DNA of 64,000 bases from Prosapia bicincta (lineage: Eukaryota; Arthropoda; Insecta; Hemiptera; Cercopidae). The notes beneath the pieces were generated by a model. It worked only from the letters and a program-made list of their open reading frames with translations, made no database searches and was not told where the DNA came from. Below are positions 35,952 through 47,045 of the stretch, piece by piece; position 1 is the stretch's first letter, and every line of letters begins with the position of its first letter. The stretch covers positions 82,449,983 to 82,513,982 of the forward strand of contig JBAIZL010000001.1 in the NCBI GenBank assembly GCA_036971475.1, given 5' to 3'. A program made the translations under genes and the position numbers.

Positions 35952-36701
35952 TGGAAACTGATCTTACACATGAAAATTAAATTTGATGCTACTACAAATT
36001 TATACAAGTACATTCAAGAAGTGTTTTATTTTTATTTAAGATACGAAAAGTAAGACTATAAACATGTTAAAGTTTGTAGGTCAAGGCAAAATTCATTAAA
36101 CTCATTTATATTAATATTTTGTTTGGAACAAAGAGTTAATGAAGTAAATACAAGTGTCACAAGTCTGTTTTAAATGTGATAAACAGAGAAAAAGTATTGA
36201 ATAAAATATAATAAAAATATTAATAATATTAGTTCAAAATTGTTTTACAATAAAATTGCAATATCTCACAACTTATTAATAATTTCAGTGAGATGAGTTG
36301 AATTTGTGCTTTGAGTTCATGATTTCAGAAACGTTAGGCTCTTATATTTGCAACTATTACTCTGAAATCATACTGCATATCAAACAGATTTTTATATTTA
36401 TTTATCATGAAGCACGTAGTTACAGATACGGCTGTAGCCAACTTGTTAAATAAAAGTATTTTAATTTCAGTGAGATCTCACAGATTCGTTAGACATTTTG
36501 TTGTCACCGGACCACTTGTTGCAAACCTCTGATCAAGAGGAATATCTGTGCAACAGAATAGCAAAATAAAAAAATCTTTGCCTAGGTTTTATCTTGCTAA
36601 AGGTACTTGGTTGGTCTCTATTAGGCATTAAGTGATAACTCGCGCTGCTATATACCACCTCGTCTATTCAAATTATACCATGTACATACATACATACACT
36701 T

Positions 36702-36708
<7 letters not shown>

Positions 36709-36758
<50 letters not shown>
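36709..36758. repeat. (GA)n microsatellite
   Basis: About 50 bp of GA dinucleotides. The minus-strand open frame with Ser-Leu repeats across it is an artefact. Confidence 0.98.
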
Positions 36759-36762
<4 letters not shown>

Positions 36763-37020
36763 AGAAAGCAAGAGAGACGGGATAGGAGGTACATGGTATG
36801 TGATAGAGCAGTAATAGTTTTAAAGAAGATATATTTTTGAAAATTTGTTTATCACATGATATTAACAGAAAAAAATTAAATATGTTTACAGAATAACAAA
36901 TTAAAGTAAGCTCACATAGGTTATTTATGATATCAAAACAAAAATAAAAAATGGAAACGACAAGGCAGCTGGAAATAATTTTGGTGAGCTTCATTTTTTA
37001 CCAAAAGCAAAAGTATTTTT

Positions 37021-37490
37021 TATAGATATTTGGCCAAACCAGTAAGTCATTCTACACAAGAACACATTACCCAAAGAAACCACACAAACCCAAAATCTAG
37101 CTTCGCAACATAGATAAAAAACACGCAATACAAACACACGGACATACATACTAATTTAAACATTCTCCACATATTAAAACAAAGTAAAAAAAACTATAAA
37201 CTTTAGAAAAATATGAAATATACAAACACTACGCAACAGATACAGAAAACATATTAAATGACCATATACGTTTTGAAGCCAACACCCTGTTCCATTACAT
37301 AGCACACAAACAACTTAACCTACCCCCTTTACACTCATATATCTCACACCTACCACCTTTGTACCTAGCGGGGATGCCGCTAGTAGAGGCTTTGCTTCGT
37401 AAAAGGAACGATTGTTTCGAAACGCGTCAGCAAGTAAGCCCTTAAGTATTTACTTAGTTAAGTACTATTTAATTAAAATTTTTTATAGAC
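37021..37490 (+). mobile_element. PLE-E 3' fragment
   Basis: Starts inside the GIY-YIG domain ('ggccaaaccagtaagtcatt') and follows the 3' part of the copy at 44800-45230 closely: 'agaaaatatgaaatatac', 'cacaccctgttccattac'-like text, then the terminal module with 'gtagaggctttgctt' and 'gaaacgcgtcag'. The frame is broken by many stops. It lies in intron 1, upstream of the LINE. Confidence 0.8.
37376..37440 (+). ncRNA. Hammerhead-like fold in PLE-E terminus (candidate)
   Basis: Stem I TTGCT/AGCAA, extended by GGCTT/AAGCC; core TCGTAAAA; stem II GGAAC-GATT-GTTTC; then GAAA; stem III CGCG (self-complementary); TC. Topology and spacing match the PLE-A and PLE-F modules. The core is non-canonical. 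The second copy, at 45125-45190, keeps the layout with a decayed GAAA (AAAA). Confidence 0.35.
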
Positions 37491-37792
37491 CTATCAGAAA
37501 AGAATATACGGTGCTTTATGTAGAAAGTAGTAGCTAAATATGGTGCTGAACTCTGAGTATTCAATTATGTAAATAAGAATTTATTTATAATTTACAGAAG
37601 TTAAGATGTGATTAAAATAGTTGGTAAGATGAAAAGTCAAGTAGCTGTAAACTGTTTGCTGAATGACAGATTGATTGCAATGTACAAGGTAGAAAACAAC
37701 AGGCAACAAGAGCATTAAAAGTATATACATATTTTTTTGAGGCAGAGGTTAGGCATAGCAAAACTATGAATTTTCAACACAAATTTACTCAC

Positions 37793-38021
37793 CTGTGCTA
37801 AAAGTAAAAGGTAGAATAGATGAACTACATGGTGTTGATATATGGTAAACTAAACCTAAACTCTCTGTAAGAGCTGACCAGTCTAAGTCATTATTGTTTA
37901 TTGATGACAAGAAACCATCAGAATTACGGTTACAAATTGACAGAAGTATTCCACTGGACCATTCTATATCCACACTCCATGAGAATAATTCCAAGTAAGA
38001 GTGGTCATGAACGGCATCCAT
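37793..38021 (-). CDS. Host gene exon 1 (first recognised coding exon)
   Basis: I start at the ATG at 38021 (MDAVHDHSYLELFSWSV). An in-frame TAG lies upstream, with no ATG between it and this one. Donor AGCACAG|GTGAGT follows 37793. The 229-nt exon ends in phase 1, which fits exon 2. The encoded segment (DIEWSSGILLSICNRNSDGF, then SSINNNDLDWSALTES) is acidic, with several aromatic residues. No signal peptide is evident. An upstream non-coding exon or a noncanonical start cannot be excluded. No family was recognised. Confidence 0.62.
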
Positions 38022-38184
38022 CTTTTTTTCAGCCAAAGTATCATTTTTTATAATCTAGTATTTTCAGTGTAGCTTGTTTGAACAGTTTTTAATCCATGAT
38101 TATCACCAAACATTTTCTTCGTTTGATTTAGAATATTTTTTCTGTAAAATAAATAATCAAATTTACAAGAATTTATAAATAATA

Positions 38185-38224
38185 ATCACTTTAACAATAG
38201 TTAATGACTATCCGAACTTTAGAA
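38185..38224. repeat. PLE-B terminal fragment
   Basis: 'acaatagttaatgact' and 'atccgaacttta' match one arm of the PLE-B palindrome at 16376-16420, with small differences. Confidence 0.65.
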
Positions 38225-38232
38225 ATAGAGGC

Positions 38233-38746
38233 AGTTTCCCCTTCCTCCCACAGTACACATAAAACGTTACTAATTCAATGTTTTGGCTTATTTTGTTGAC
38301 TTAGTAGCTTACAGAATGCATAGAAATGAAATTAAACTTGCTGTAGACTATCAACAAATTACAAATTTTGAAAAAATTCAAGTTTACTACTTCATTTTAC
38401 ACAGCTTTCCCAGTAAGTTTGATCGTTTTAGGCCAAATTAGAAATTAAAGGTGTATAAATGCAACATTTTGTGTGTGAAATAGTGCCTTTAGGTGTTTGT
38501 TTCAACCTTCTATCAAATAAGATGTGTGCTAGTTTCATTATTGTTTAAAGTTTGTGTGCCAGGTTAAACATGGTGCTAATAGTGCTTTGTTGAAGTTGAT
38601 TTTTATACAAAATTTGTAACTGTTAGGGAATCAATATCATGTTTAATTACATTTTGAGGAATTTTGTGACTTATTATGTCCAAAAAATATAACCAAACAT
38701 TGAATTAGTAACGTTTTATGTAACCAGTAGAGAAGGGGAATTTGTT
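38233..38746. mobile_element. Foldback/MITE element with about 60-bp inverted ends
   Basis: The left arm (38233-38295) contains 'aaaacgttactaattcaatg'. The right arm (38680-38744) contains its complement, with 'ccccttc' at both outer ends. The 380-bp centre is non-coding. The family is unknown. Confidence 0.75.
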
Positions 38747-39121
38747 TTCCAAAATTTTTTAGGTTTGAGCAGAAGTTTTAATAATTTGTTTCGTATTCCT
38801 GATGACTTTTTGCGTCACCCGGTATATTTATTTTTGCTAAAATTTACTACATTGGATTGGGAAATAAATACCCAATAAATAATGTGCAGTAACCACACAA
38901 CAATTAACTCAATTTACCTAAAACCTTACAAAATCAGCGTTTTACCTTGATAATTTTAGGTTGAAATTTGCAAAATGCCTTACAAAAATATTTAAACTTA
39001 CTGATGACACAAGAAAATTTACAATTTTTGAGATATCGTCCTTGACAACACCATACATCATACATGATGTTTTGTTAAAAGTGATATTTTCAATAGTCAA
39101 ATTCATCAGGATATAAAAAAA

Positions 39122-39775
39122 GGTAATTATTAAGATCAGCGACTACTGCTCTGATTGGCAATTTTTTTTCCTGATCAATTTGACCTTGCTAAACACGAAT
39201 CTGATATTTACATTTGTTGATTCCATCTTCGCATGAGCTACTAGTAATCACTAAACACTTTTAAGTGTTTTAAACTTACCTATAGTAGCACTTACTTTGC
39301 TTGTTGAGGACGGCCGTTTTGGGAGATGTGTCCCTTTGTCAACTCAGACCGTAACTCAAGTTACGGTCTGAGGTGACAAAGGGACACATCTTCCGAAATG
39401 GCCGTCCTCAACAAGCAAAGTAAGTGCTACTATAGGCAAGTTTAAAACACTTAAAAGTGTTTACGAATCTGTTTTTTTTACAATCACATTTAAAAAAATA
39501 ATAAACCTAACCTGACCTAGTTTTCTTAGGGTTAATATCTGTTTGCCGATAAATTAACTTCAGATTCGTGTTCAGCAAGTCAAATCTATCAGGAAAAAAC
39601 TTTTTGCCGACCGGAGCGTTAGTAAGCACCAGAGTCAGGTTAGGTTAGGTTATTACTTTTTTTAATGTGTTTGTAGTACAAAAAACTTTATACTCCTGTT
39701 CAGCAGGTCAAATTGATCAGGAAAAATAAATTTCGCCGATTGGAGCGGTAGTCGCTTATCTTAATAATAACCAAA
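39122..39775. mobile_element. MITE with inverted ends, host of a PLE-A palindrome
   Basis: The left end 'taattattaagatcagcgac' and the inverted right end 'ttattattaagataagcgac' form TIRs that continue into 'cctgatcaatttgacct'. An additional internal copy of the '...gccgaccggagcg' motif lies near 39600. The PLE-A palindrome interrupts it at 39230-39470. Confidence 0.65.
39232..39466. mobile_element. PLE-A ORF-less palindrome
   Basis: Two arms of about 115 bp in inverted orientation meet at about 39360 (gtaactcaa/ttacggtc). Each arm contains 'tatagtagcacttact', 'gaggacggccgt' and 'gatgtgtccctttgtc' or the complement. It has the two ends of the 315-1440 copy with nothing between. The hammerhead-like core lies in the right arm (39367-39407) and, inverted, in the left arm. 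Confidence 0.85.
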
Positions 39776-42100
39776 ATATTTTATTTGTTTTTAATAATTT
39801 ACTTTCCTATATGATTACCATTTAAATTAAACTTGATCATTTTACTTTTTAGTGTAAACTAGCTTCATTGAAAAATTAATAATATACTTTACCAAAGATT
39901 TAAGTTTAATTTGTCATTACAAATTACATAACAGTCATGCAGTTTTGTACAAGATACTGCTCTGTAAAGGTAATATGTTTGGTTAATCTGGTAACATTTA
40001 ACTTTCCGTTTGTGGACATAGTTCAAAGTTTGTTATTCTACCAAAACAAACCAAAAGTCTAGAAAGTGATGAAATTGTTATTGTAATTTTTGGTTCAGTA
40101 ATACCTATTTTGTGTTTCTTGTATATGTGAAATTAAATAGCAATAAATTAAGATACATTTTTTTTGTCTTTGAAAAATAATTTAAAAGAGGTTTATCTTT
40201 TACTGATACAGAATATGAATCTAAATCAATGACAGAATATTAAACCAATTTTAAAATATCGAACAAACATTTGGGTGCATTTAACTCACGTACATTAGTG
40301 TTTTGTTTCTCCAAATCTCTATGTAAACTTTATTCGATAGTGGCTTTGTTTAAATAAAACTGAAGATGACTAATATAGGAGTAATTTATGTTTCTATTTT
40401 ATTAGGTATTCACTACTACAAACAAAAACTGCACAATTTCAATTATGTTCTATAAAACTTTTTTTGTAAAAGTAAAACGAAAACGTACCTCACATTACTC
40501 TGTATTGGGGCAGTCAAGCCAGTGGCGTTTAGTTTATACAATGAACTTTAATCTTGTGTAATGGGTAACCCACTAGTTTCCATATGTATAGTTTAATATT
40601 ATTGACTAGAAATGGATCGCACGTTGGCTAATCTGTTTTCTATGACTAATATACATATTTTTTTAATATACAGTACGGTTTTTACATTTATTGACAAAGC
40701 GTTTTATCTTTAATAATGTGCCTATTTTTATTCCACATTTACGCAAAATCTCTTGTGCTTTTTTATTATTTTTAAAATTACTTTTTTGGGGCTTCTTTGT
40801 TATACACATTTTAAAGAAGTCTCACTTGGTTTATTATATTGCCCTGTAACAAAATGTATTTATTAATATAATAATTTTTCAAGCATATTTTACTTATATC
40901 ATATCATAGTAAGCAAATTAATGAAAAGAATTAGAGAACAAAATGTCTTATAAAATGTTAGTGACAAATTTACTCAATTCCTATACAATTTAATAAAATA
41001 AGCTGATTATAGACGTCAATTTCAGATATCTTTTTATTTATTTTGTGTAATATAATTTAGTTTTCCCTCTTTCCCTGAACCAGCTCAACTGCAGATATAG
41101 TTTATTCAAAGAGTAGCAGTAACTTTGACTTATTTGTTATCTGTGGTCCATATCTTATCGAAACCAGTTGCTCTTTGTCTTGTTAATTGGTAATAAAATA
41201 AGAGAAAATAAACAAGGAATCTGTAACAATAGTACAAATATATGTGTAAATATAATGACTGTGATAGTAATTGCGACTGACTAATACATCTAAACACCAA
41301 CAGAAAAACAACACTTATAATAATATTTCAAGGCAAGATAAATTACATTAGTCGATAAATAGCAAAGTACACTATGATAAGGTCCTATATACATAACCTT
41401 CCATTGCAACATTAGTAGCAGTTATTATAATTTAACTTAATATAACTTGAATGACAGCTATGCAAAAGACTTATTTTGTGTTAATTATTACCTTGTGTGT
41501 TTCAGGGTTGCTGTAAATATTAATTTGGTTGATAACTTGAAAAAAAAAGAATAATAATTCTATTACTTTACGTTTGCTTATCACTTACAATTTATAAAAT
41601 CTGAAATTAATTTTATTTTGGAATATTGACTTAGCTGTTGTTTTAATTTTTGTAATGAAGAGTAATGGGAACAACAGAGAAGATTTGTCTTATAGATCAG
41701 GTAAATAAATACAGTAAATCATGTTATGAATATTTATCTATTTAATATGTCAAATTATTTTGATGAATCCTAGACAGTTAGTTCTTATTCACAAGTAAAA
41801 AAATATCATATTCGCCTACTTATTACATATATTTGTAAATTCAAGACAGTTTGTCAATTAGATTGTTATTGTGTATAGATGGTATATACAGCAGTACCAT
41901 ATGCTATTGCTATTTGGAATTATATTTTTAATTTTATATAGATATACATATTTATATTTAAATCACCACGAAAATGTAATTGCGTTCTACAGATTAAAAT
42001 CGATTTGTGAAGTTGTCACTAAATTTTTAATATTTTTTAAAAACTAGAAACAGTATTGTCTAATAATAGTAGAAGAAACAAACATGTAAATATTAACCTA
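39776..42100. other. No recognised gene; AT-rich
   Basis: No coding motif, transposon end or long repeat recognised over about 2.3 kb. Confidence 0.5.
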
Positions 42101-42109
42101 AAACATTTG

Positions 42110-42355
42110 TAAATATGTTACACACGGCTATAGTAGCACTTACTTTTATAATTATTGAGGAAGGTCATTTCGGGAGATGTGTCCCGTTATCAACTCAGAC
42201 TTTAACTCTGTATTAAATTACAGTCTGAGCTGACAATGGGACACATCTCCCGAAACAGCCGTCCTCAACAATTATAAAAGTAAGGGCTACTATAGGCAGG
42301 TGTAACATGATTATAAGTGTTTTTAGTTAAAAACTAGTAGCTCACAATAAGATAC
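42110..42355. mobile_element. PLE-A ORF-less palindrome, diverged
   Basis: Same arrangement as at 39.2 kb: 'gctatagtagcacttact' on the left and 'gggctactataggcagg' on the right, with 'gggacacatctcccgaaac' near the centre. The 'ataattataaaag' tract replaces 'caagcaaag', so this is a distinct sub-family. Confidence 0.82.
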
Positions 42356-42617
42356 AAACAATTAATATGTAAATATTACTACTATATTAAATATGTTTTT
42401 TTTGTTATTTTTTTAAATGAACCAAGTTAAATTATTAATTTTTATAAAGATTATTTTAGTTATAGTAAGAAAACTAAGTTATAATAATTTAACTTGGAAT
42501 ATAAAATAGCAATTATTGAATTTAAATAGCTACTGCAAATAAATACCATCTCTTTTCAGCTACTAAAAAATCATATATTAATTAAAATTTTGGTAATATA
42601 TGACTAAATGCTAGTCA

Positions 42618-43374
42618 CCTCTGGTAATTGTGAGATTTTGCAGCCACATGAGATATATATTGAAAATTGTTCAAACTCACAAAATAAGATGATATGCACA
42701 AGAATTTTTTAAAACTTTTTATTGGAAAGTTATTTTTTATCAATTTAAAGTTAAGTAAAAAATTCAGTGCGGAGCATTAAGTTGTGCATCGGCCAACGTG
42801 ACAACTTTAGTTCGTGTTTTAGAAATCTAAACCTTATGAATCAAAAAGCTATATTGATAACTATTATTTTGGTTATTGCCAGTAAAGGTGAAATTTATAT
42901 ATCTATATTGAAATATATCTATGAAGTATCCAGTCAGGATGGATTTGGTTCTAATTTTATGCATTTAATCATTTAGGTAATGTATAAAATTATAACCGGA
43001 AATCTATCCTGACTGGACACTTTTTAGGTATATTTTAATAAAGGTATATAGTAATGTATAAATTTAAAACTAAATTTATCCTAACTGGAGACTTTATAAG
43101 TATATTCATATATGTATGTAAAAACCATAAAAATTAAGCCAAAATGTTGTTCATCAAATGTCTACACACTTAAGGTATGCATGGTGTCACTGTATCACTC
43201 CGCAGCTGATGCACAACCTACTGCTCCGCACTGAATTTTTTATCCAACTTTAAATTGATAAAAATAACTTTCTGAGTAAAATTAAAAAAATTCTTGTGCA
43301 GATTGTCCTATTTTGTGGTTTGAACCATTTTCAATATATATCTCAGGGGCCGCTAAAACTCACAATTACCTCAA
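42618..43374. mobile_element. Foldback element with inverted arms of about 190 bp
   Basis: The left arm (42620-42805) and inverted right arm (43165-43374) share 'ggtaattgtgag', 'gagatatatattgaaaat', 'aattcagtgcggagc' and 'gttgtgcatc'. The centre holds two or three imperfect copies of 'atcctgactggaca'-like text (42935, 43005, 43080). It has no transposase. The very long arms exceed those of ordinary MITEs. Confidence 0.8.
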
Positions 43375-43889
43375 CTTCGATTATACAAACATTTTTACCA
43401 AGATAAAACAATTCATTTTAAATAATGGGAACTATAATTGTTGGTTAAACTATAAATAAATTATTATCTTGAAAACATAATTGACTTTATAACAGTCTTA
43501 TCAAATAATTTTTAGGAAATAAATTCAACATAAATATTTAGTAAAATGTTAGCAATTTTTATAATTTACAGTATCTTACTATATTACTGTATCCTTTTAT
43601 TACAATATAAAGACAAGTTATTGAGTTTGAATAGATTGGGTTATAAAAAAAATTAAATGTTTATTTGGCATACTTTGGGTTAATCACCATACTTATATGA
43701 ATAAACATTGAGTTTATAAATTGTATACCAACAATCTAAAGCATTATCAAATATTTAAACCCTAAATGCTGTATAAAATTGTAAACTAGTTAACAAATTT
43801 TAAATGTTAAGAATAAAATAGGACAACAATACTGTATACAGGGTCATGTTCTGGTAAATGTATGATTTTTGTTATAGTTGTACCAGATA

Positions 43890-45230
43890 ATTCAAAAACA
43901 GATAACATAAAAAAAACCTATACACTAATGTGCCCGTAGAACAAACACTCCAGATACTACAAAACATGCTCACAGCAAACAAAACTCCACATAAACTCAC
44001 TCACGAAATCATAAAACTCATCACATTACAAAACTACTTCACATACCAACACAAATTCTACACAGAGAAAGACGGCCTCCTTATAGGTTCCCCCATCTCA
44101 GGCAGAAATATTCCTACATCATATTGAACAACAATACATTCTACAGAAAACAATTATTCACAAAAAACCATTCATTACTATAGATATGTAAATGACATTT
44201 TAATTTTATACAACGGCAACAAACGGTAAATCAAACAACTACACAATTACATTAATAACATCAAAACCTCACATTTACCCTCGAATTAGAAGAAAACAAT
44301 AAAATAAACTTCCTAGACCTTACCATCACCAAACACAATTTTAAAATATACAGAAAACCAACAGCTACTGATACCGTCATACATAATACATCTAATCACC
44401 CCACTCAACACAAACACACTGCTTTTAATCATATGTTATCATATGTTACACCGCCTAATCAATATACCTATCCTACAGAAAGACTATATTCAACAATGAA
44501 ATACATCGCTCAACAAAACTGCTACCAACATACAGTCATAGACAACATACACTTGAAAATTAAACATAAACATCACCAAATGGCCACGCTGACAAACCAA
44601 ACAAAAAACAACAAATTCATATCCCTTTCCTACCACAACAAAAACACACAAAATAGCTTCCACATTCAAAAAACTTCATTACCAAACATCTTACAAAACA
44701 AAAACACTTTTAAACAGCACATACAACCCAAAAATCAGACAAATACAAACTATCCGGTATTTATAAATTAACATGTAATGATTGTCCCAGCTATTATATC
44801 GGCCAAACCAGTACGTCATTCTTTACACGCTTCGAAGAACACATTGCCAAAAGAAACCAAACAAACCCAAAATCCAGCTACACAACACACTCACACGGAA
44901 ATACATACTAATTTAAACATTTTTCACATATTAAAACAAAGTAAAAAACTAACACTTTAGAAAAATTCGAGATATATAAACACTACGCAACAGATAAAGA
45001 AAACATTAAATGATCATACACAGTTTGAAGCCAACACCCTTTTCCATTACATAGCACACAACCAAAATAACCCACCCCTTCCACAGTCATAAATCCATCC
45101 CGACAACCTTTGTACCTAACACGATGCCGCCAGTAGAGGCTTTGCTTTATAAAAGAAATGATTGTTTCAAAACGCGTCAGTAAGTAAGCCCTTACGTATT
45201 CACTTAGTTAAGTATCTTTTAATTATAGTT
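43890..45230 (+). mobile_element. PLE-E copy, 5'-truncated, degenerate
   Basis: Starts inside the RT palm and runs through thumb, GIY-YIG and the 3' terminal module (45120-45200: 'gtagaggctttgcttt', 'aaaacgcgtcag'). The 3' half is repeated at 37021-37490. Confidence 0.85.
43900..45010 (+). pseudogene. PLE-E RT and GIY-YIG, many stops
   Basis: RT: NLYTNVPVEQTLQILQNML (motif A with Asp upstream lost), KDGLLIGSPIS (motif B, normally GLPMGSPIS), then a YVNDILILY stretch near 44180 replacing the catalytic YVDD: one catalytic Asp has changed to Asn. Thumb: NFLDLTITKH and YRKPTATDTVIHNTSNHP. Nuclease: LTCNDCPSYYIGQTSTSFFT and RFEEHIAKRN, out of frame with the thumb. Several frameshifts and stops make the copy inactive. 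Confidence 0.85.
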
Positions 45231-45361
45231 CAAAAATAATAGTTGAAATGTTTGTTGATAAATTACCTCACTATGTTGTACCATATTATTTAAAACTATA
45301 TTAAAAGATAGCTACAAAGTATCCAGTTTGATAGATATAGTTATAAAAAGAAAATTTATAT

Positions 45362-45430
45362 TATTCGATTCCATCGTCAATTTGAGCTACTAGTTTACAC
45401 TAAAACACTATCTACTATTGGCCAGTGTAA
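45362..45430. repeat. PLE-A terminal fragment, short
   Basis: 'gattccatcgtc', 'gagctactagtttacact' and 'ctactattggcc' match the outer arm of PLE-A, then diverge. Confidence 0.55.
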
Positions 45431-45737
45431 CATAACAATATATGTTAAAGTGTTTTAGTAGAAAAATTAAATTCCCTAACTTTGACAAAATGAATGTAGA
45501 ATAAATAAGTTAAATAGTTGGCTTATATTTTCACATTTTTATTAACAAAAATTAAATCTGCATCATATCACCAATACAGAAGGTACTTTGTAAAGTACAG
45601 TTGTTATATTCATGCCTTTGCATATTAAATGTAGAAATCTGTTTGCTGTTCATGACGAACTGGTTGTTAATTACTTATTACACTTTTGCTATTACTTGCG
45701 ACCATACTTTTTGTTAACTAAAGGTAATTGTTAACTT

Positions 45738-45780
45738 AAACTTGGAGAAAATGTGTTCGTCTTACGACTTCTTCAGCCTC
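45738..45780 (-). ncRNA. Hammerhead-like core in PLE-C terminus (candidate)
   Basis: Minus strand: CTGAAGA (canonical CTGANGA), an extra A, a 3-bp hairpin GTC-GTAA-GAC with a GNRA loop, then GAAC in place of GAAA, and TC after a short stretch. The right copy (46940-46985) has TTGAAGA, hairpin GTC-ATAA-GAT and an intact GAAA. No clear stem I in the left copy. Confidence 0.3.
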
Positions 45781-45818
45781 GTATATTTGCTGCTAGGAAT
45801 GCTGCAGTTGGGCTTCCT

Positions 45819-46475
45819 CTATAACATTTTTTGAAAATTAGAAGTGATGTGATCGAAGAGTATGTGTGATCTGTGCCGTGTTTGTTCATTTAGGATGTCA
45901 TTTTTATGTGTGTTGCTATGTCTATATATTTCATACTGTTCTAGTGTGTTTAATTTATGGCCTTTGTTGCATGTGTGGAGGATGCTTATGTTATTTTCCA
46001 TACTGTTGCATGAGTGTTTAGTGTCCGTTAGGTGATTTGCGAAGGCGGATTCAACAGTAGTGTGCAGTGCGCTTTTATGTTCTTTATATCTTTTGGCGAA
46101 AGATTTGCCTGTTTGTCCAATATATAATTTATTGCAGTTGTTGCATTTTAGTTTGTATACTCCTGGGTTATTGAATGTGTTGGTATTGTTATTAATGCTG
46201 TGTCTGATAGCCGTTTGGCTTTTATTTGTTGTTCTGTAAGCTACATTGTATCCTGCTTTTTTGAATTGGTGTACTATTTTATTTGTGATTTTGTTTATGT
46301 GTGTGAGAGTGATAAATTTGTTTGTGTTCGTGTTTTTGTGGTTACTGTTCTTGTTGAGTATTTTTCTGTGTAGTTTGTCTATTAAATAATTGTCATATCT
46401 ATTTTTGTGAGCTAAATATTTGATTGTGTTTAGTTTCTTTATGTAGTAAGTTGTGGATATAAATATTTTATTTAG
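45819..46475 (-). pseudogene. PLE-C linker plus GIY-YIG, left copy
   Basis: Open on the minus strand from about 46475 to a stop at 45819, reading KKLNTIKYLAHKNRYD, then the nuclease GVYKLKCNNCNKLYIGQTGK and KRYKEHKSAL, ending TLEQYEIYRHSN and SHILFDHITSNFQKML. The GIY-YIG domain looks complete and stop-free, but the RT is missing, so this is a truncated gene. The residues before 46475 belong to the inverted junction. Confidence 0.85.
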
Positions 46476-46509
46476 TCTGTGTAGTACAGAACAACAAATA
46501 AAAGCCAAA

Positions 46510-46961
46510 CGGCTATCAGAGACAGCATTAATAACAATACCAACACATACAATAACCCAGGAGTATACAAACTAAAATGCAACAACTGCAATAAGTTCTA
46601 TAATGGACAAACAGGCAGATCTTTTGGCGAAAGATATAAAGAACATAAAACCGCACTGCACACTACTATTGAAAACACCTTTGCAAATCACCTCATGGAC
46701 ACTAAACACTCATGCAAAAGTATGAAAAATAACATGAGCATCCTCCATACATGCGACAAAGGCCATAAATTAAACACACTAGAACAGTATGAAATATATA
46801 GACATAGCAACACACATAAAAATGACATCCTAAATGAACAAACATGGCACAGATCACACATACTCTTCGATCACATCACTTCTAATTTTCAAAAAATGTT
46901 ACCGAGGAAGCACAACTGCAGCATTCCTAGCAGCAAAAATACGAACTTGAAGAAGTCATAA
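46510..46961 (+). pseudogene. PLE-C GIY-YIG, right copy
   Basis: Plus-strand copy beginning in the linker (AIRDSINNNT-like region, frame broken) and running to GVYKLKCNNCNKFYNGQTGR: the YIG motif is changed to YNG. The open part from 46695 reads TLEQYEIYRHSN and SHILFDHITSNFQKML, as in the left copy. A stop follows at 46959. It is shorter than the left copy. Confidence 0.82.
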
Positions 46962-47045
46962 GATGAAAACGTTTTCTCCAAGTGTAAGTTAACAACCTTT
47001 AATTAACAAAAAGTCTGGTCGCAAGTAATAGCAAAAGTGTAATAA

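Larger units (their letters stand above)
31919..36531. mobile_element. Possible non-autonomous hAT element, split by the LINE
   Basis: The left end tagtggttgccaac (31919) and the inverted right end cagaggtttgcaac (ending 36531) resemble hAT termini. The flanking octamers GTCTAGAG and ATCAAGAG match at 6 of 8 positions. The left interior 'aaggaccccctc' is typical of hAT MITEs. Without the LINE the element would be about 770 bp. The assignment is tentative. Confidence 0.45.
45668..47045. mobile_element. PLE-C head-to-head inverted pair
   Basis: Two 5'-truncated copies are joined near 46475 with their 3' ends pointing outward. The left copy (45668-46475) is on the minus strand; the right copy (46476-47045) is on the plus strand. 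Matching text includes 'caaataaaagccaaacggct' and the 3' ends 'tgcgaccat'/'tggtcgca'. The copies differ by several percent, so they have diverged or derive from different sources. Confidence 0.88.

Noticed and set aside
36668..36994. Open frame with Ser-Leu repeats and hydrophobic segments
   Set aside because: Produced by the (GA)n tract plus AT-rich intron sequence; no homologous motif.
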